Assembly: GCF_019976755.1 (NCBI RefSeq) | Contig: NZ_AP023441.1 | Span: 62,001-126,000 of the forward strand | DNA: 64,000 bases | Reading direction: 5' to 3' | Source of the DNA: Nostoc sp. MS1 | GTDB taxonomy: Bacteria > Cyanobacteriota > Cyanobacteriia > Cyanobacteriales > Nostocaceae | Shown here: in pieces, positions 62,678-64,000 of the stretch | Position numbering within the stretch: the stretch's first letter is position 1 | Layout: each line of letters begins with the position of its first letter | Notes under the pieces: model-generated | Database searches by the model: none | What the model was told of the DNA's origin: nothing | What the model saw: only the letters and a program-made list of their open reading frames with translations | Made by a program: the position numbers and the translations under genes

Positions 62678-63262
62678 ATGGAATTAGAAACTCTGCTGCG
62701 AAATCGTCGTAAAATCCGCGCTATAGGTTTTGATGATGCGCCATTTGTGCGGCATACGGCTCAACCTGTAGGAGTTGCAGGAGTTATTTGTGCCGGAACC
62801 CGGTTTGAGGGTATGGTTTGGGGGGAAATAGACGCTGACGGCTGGAATGCAACCGATACTCTCTGTCAATTACTCATAGGAGGTAAATTTCTCTCCCAAA
62901 TTCATGTAGTTTTGTTAGATGGAATTTCTTTAGGTGGTTTTAATATAGTTGACTTACCCTTACTATCAGAACGACTAGAACGTCCTTGTATTGCCGTGAT
63001 GCGAAAGCAACCCAGACTAACTGCTATCATCCACGCTATGCAAAGATTACCATACCCAGACAAACGCCTAGAAGTTTTGCGTCGTGCTGGCCCTGTTTAT
63101 GAACATCCCCCATTTTATTTTCAAGTTTGCGGTGCTGATGCTGAAGTTACAGCCCAAGTTTTAGAACAACTTACAGACTGCGGCCACGTTCCCGAAGCCT
63201 TACGCCTAGCCCATTTGATAGCCTCTGCTGTAGTCAAAGGGGAGAGTGGGAGGCAGGCGTGA
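62678..63262 (+). CDS. DUF99-family protein
   Basis: A protein of about 194 residues of the DUF99 family, common in archaea and some cyanobacteria. It has LLRNRRKIRAIGFDDAPF, GTRFEGMVWGEIDADGWNAT, HVVLLDGISLGGFNIVDLP and RPCIAVMRKQPRLTAI. The fold resembles endonuclease V-like RNase H enzymes, with conserved Asp residues (D in GFDDAPF and VVLLDG), but function is not established. The start is taken at ATG 62678 with AAGG 7 bp upstream; ATG 62645 is also in frame. It is followed immediately by G-rich repeats. Confidence 0.85.
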   Translation: MELETLLRNRRKIRAIGFDDAPFVRHTAQPVGVAGVICAGTRFEGMVWGEIDADGWNATDTLCQLLIGGKFLSQIHVVLLDGISLGGFNIVDLPLLSERLERPCIAVMRKQPRLTAIIHAMQRLPYPDKRLEVLRRAGPVYEHPPFYFQVCGADAEVTAQVLEQLTDCGHVPEALRLAHLIASAVVKGESGRQA

Positions 63263-63327
63263 GGGAGATGAGGGAGATGAGGGAGGAGGGGAGAAAAAAC
63301 AAACTGTCAACTGTCAACTGTCAACTG
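63262..63327. repeat. GAGGGAGATGA repeats followed by TGTCAAC heptamers
   Basis: GAGGGAGATGAGGGAGATGA repeat (63262-63290) is followed by three TGTCAAC heptamers (63304-63326). The same pair of repeats is found at 38265-38345. The heptamers encode the QLTVDS end of the leftward gene. Confidence 0.9.
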
Positions 63328-64000
63328 ACTAATTCCAACTTCTTTAAGAATATTCATGGGGCCGTGTTGTTTGAGGAGTTGCATTTCTAATTCGTTCTTA
63401 ACTAGCAAAGCGCCGGCGAACCCTAAAGAGTTGACGGAAATAGATTGGAAATGTTCTTGCGATCGCGGTATAATCAACATCCATTCTCTTGTGGCTAATA
63501 AGTTATAAGCACCGGGTTGTTGATTACCATCAACCTCTAAACCTACGGCACACATTAACTTATGATAAATCTCTAAGGTTGCTTGCGCCCCTACTAAGGG
63601 CGAATCTATCCAAGCTGGTTGTAATTTAGCGAAAGCATGGATAAATGGTAGCCCTGGTATAGTTGCGATCGCATCTGAAAATTTTGCTGATGTTAATAGT
63701 AGTGCAATGGGTATCTGCGGTTGTGATGCTGCAAAAGGTAATGGTACTAGTTGCAAGTGTTTATGTCTTTGACTAGCGCCTGCAAGCTTCCCACTATTGT
63801 AGAACACTAAACCATCCATCCCTGCCAAACAAGCCCACATAGCAGCAAAATCTTCTACTGTCAGCAAGCTTTCCTGTTCTTCAAAATGGCGGGTAATAAT
63901 CAGTAAATGATAGTCAACAACATTAAATTTATTCAATATACATACATGAGTCTCAGAAATATCTGAGATAAATAAATCCTGTTCGTAAGGCAGAAAGGGA
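63307..64000 (-). CDS. ATP adenylyltransferase (Ap4A phosphorylase)-like protein, partial at its N-terminus
   Basis: The frame is open to the right edge of the window, so the true start lies beyond 64000. The visible part, about 230 residues, begins PFLPYEQDLFISDI and continues VCILNKFNVVDYHLLIITR. It has the HxHxQ catalytic motif in QRHKHLQLVPLP, typical of Ap4A phosphorylase (APA2) of the HIT superfamily, then ATLEIYHKLMCAVGLEV and AYNLLATREWMLIIPRSQEH. It would split Ap4A with phosphate or the reverse. The C-terminus QLTVDS with TGA comes from heptamer repeats. A TTG at 63936 would start inside the conserved part and is rejected. Confidence 0.9.
   Translation of the reverse strand, partial: PFLPYEQDLFISDISETHVCILNKFNVVDYHLLIITRHFEEQESLLTVEDFAAMWACLAGMDGLVFYNSGKLAGASQRHKHLQLVPLPFAASQPQIPIALLLTSAKFSDAIATIPGLPFIHAFAKLQPAWIDSPLVGAQATLEIYHKLMCAVGLEVDGNQQPGAYNLLATREWMLIIPRSQEHFQSISVNSLGFAGALLVKNELEMQLLKQHGPMNILKEVGISQLTVDS

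Noticed and set aside
63307..63936. Start of the Ap4A phosphorylase-like gene at TTG 63936
   Set aside because: The frame stays open to base 64000 with family-like sequence (PFLPYEQDLF), so the gene continues beyond the window.

Overview
The window looks like chromosome of a filamentous, heterocyst-type cyanobacterium (Nostoc/Anabaena/Trichormus group). The evidence is base composition near 40% G+C, many copies of the HIP1 octamer GCGATCGC, abundant heptameric tandem repeats (TTGACTA/TGTCAAC type), small palindromic dispersed elements, a sucrose synthase, and many cyanobacterial families (DUF1816, DUF2301, DUF305, PAP/fibrillin, YbjN, large hybrid kinases). No rRNA, tRNA, CRISPR array or full insertion sequence was recognised. 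Gene order is mosaic: housekeeping genes are scattered between signalling, defence-like and chaperone-like modules.

Layout. 1-2.4 kb: tail of a Gly/Ser/Arg-rich protein and a PAS/GAF histidine kinase. 3.0-10.1 kb: a three-gene operon of dynamin-like GTPase, very large Hsp70/actin-fold protein and unknown protein, reminiscent of srfABC loci. 10.2-14.4 kb: a leftward cassette of MerR-like protein, Eco57I-like DNA methylase and a small PD-(D/E)XK-like protein, a probable restriction-modification or defence unit. An orphan D12-class adenine methylase follows at 15.8 kb. 16.8-23.4 kb: trpD, an aspartyl protease, carA, a STAS protein, Mini-RNase III, a SpoU-family rRNA methylase and a DUF1816 protein. 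23.5-28.5 kb: hydrolase, two glycosyltransferase-like genes and two CAP-domain genes. 28.8-38.3 kb: a CHASE3 hybrid kinase with three receivers, a TerB-like protein, an SDR, a UPF0175 protein, and a cheR-cheB-hybrid kinase operon. 38.8-45.5 kb: a tightly overlapping leftward operon of Hsp70, zinc-ribbon/LysM protein, TPR protein, degenerate J-like protein and GrpE-like protein. 45.6-53.9 kb: DoxX, a peptidoglycan-binding protein, sucrose synthase, a LysR regulator, a DUF305 (CopM-like) protein, a 51-codon small gene, a DUF62 enzyme and a DUF2301 membrane protein. 53.9-59.5 kb: a trypsin-like protease and a 1481-residue NB-ARC/TPR STAND protein, each with an effector-associated-type N-terminus. 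59.5-64 kb: dprA, PAP/fibrillin, lipoate ligase-family, YbjN, DUF99, and an Ap4A phosphorylase-like gene running off the right edge.

The most interesting systems are the protease/STAND pair, whose sensor region is an array of nearly identical 120-bp TPR units; the two separate Hsp70-centred operons; and the methylase/nuclease cassette. A second theme is repeats invading genes. Three genes end in the same repeat-encoded hexapeptide, trpD carries an in-frame repeat insertion of about 28 codons, and one stop codon lies in a MITE-like terminal repeat.
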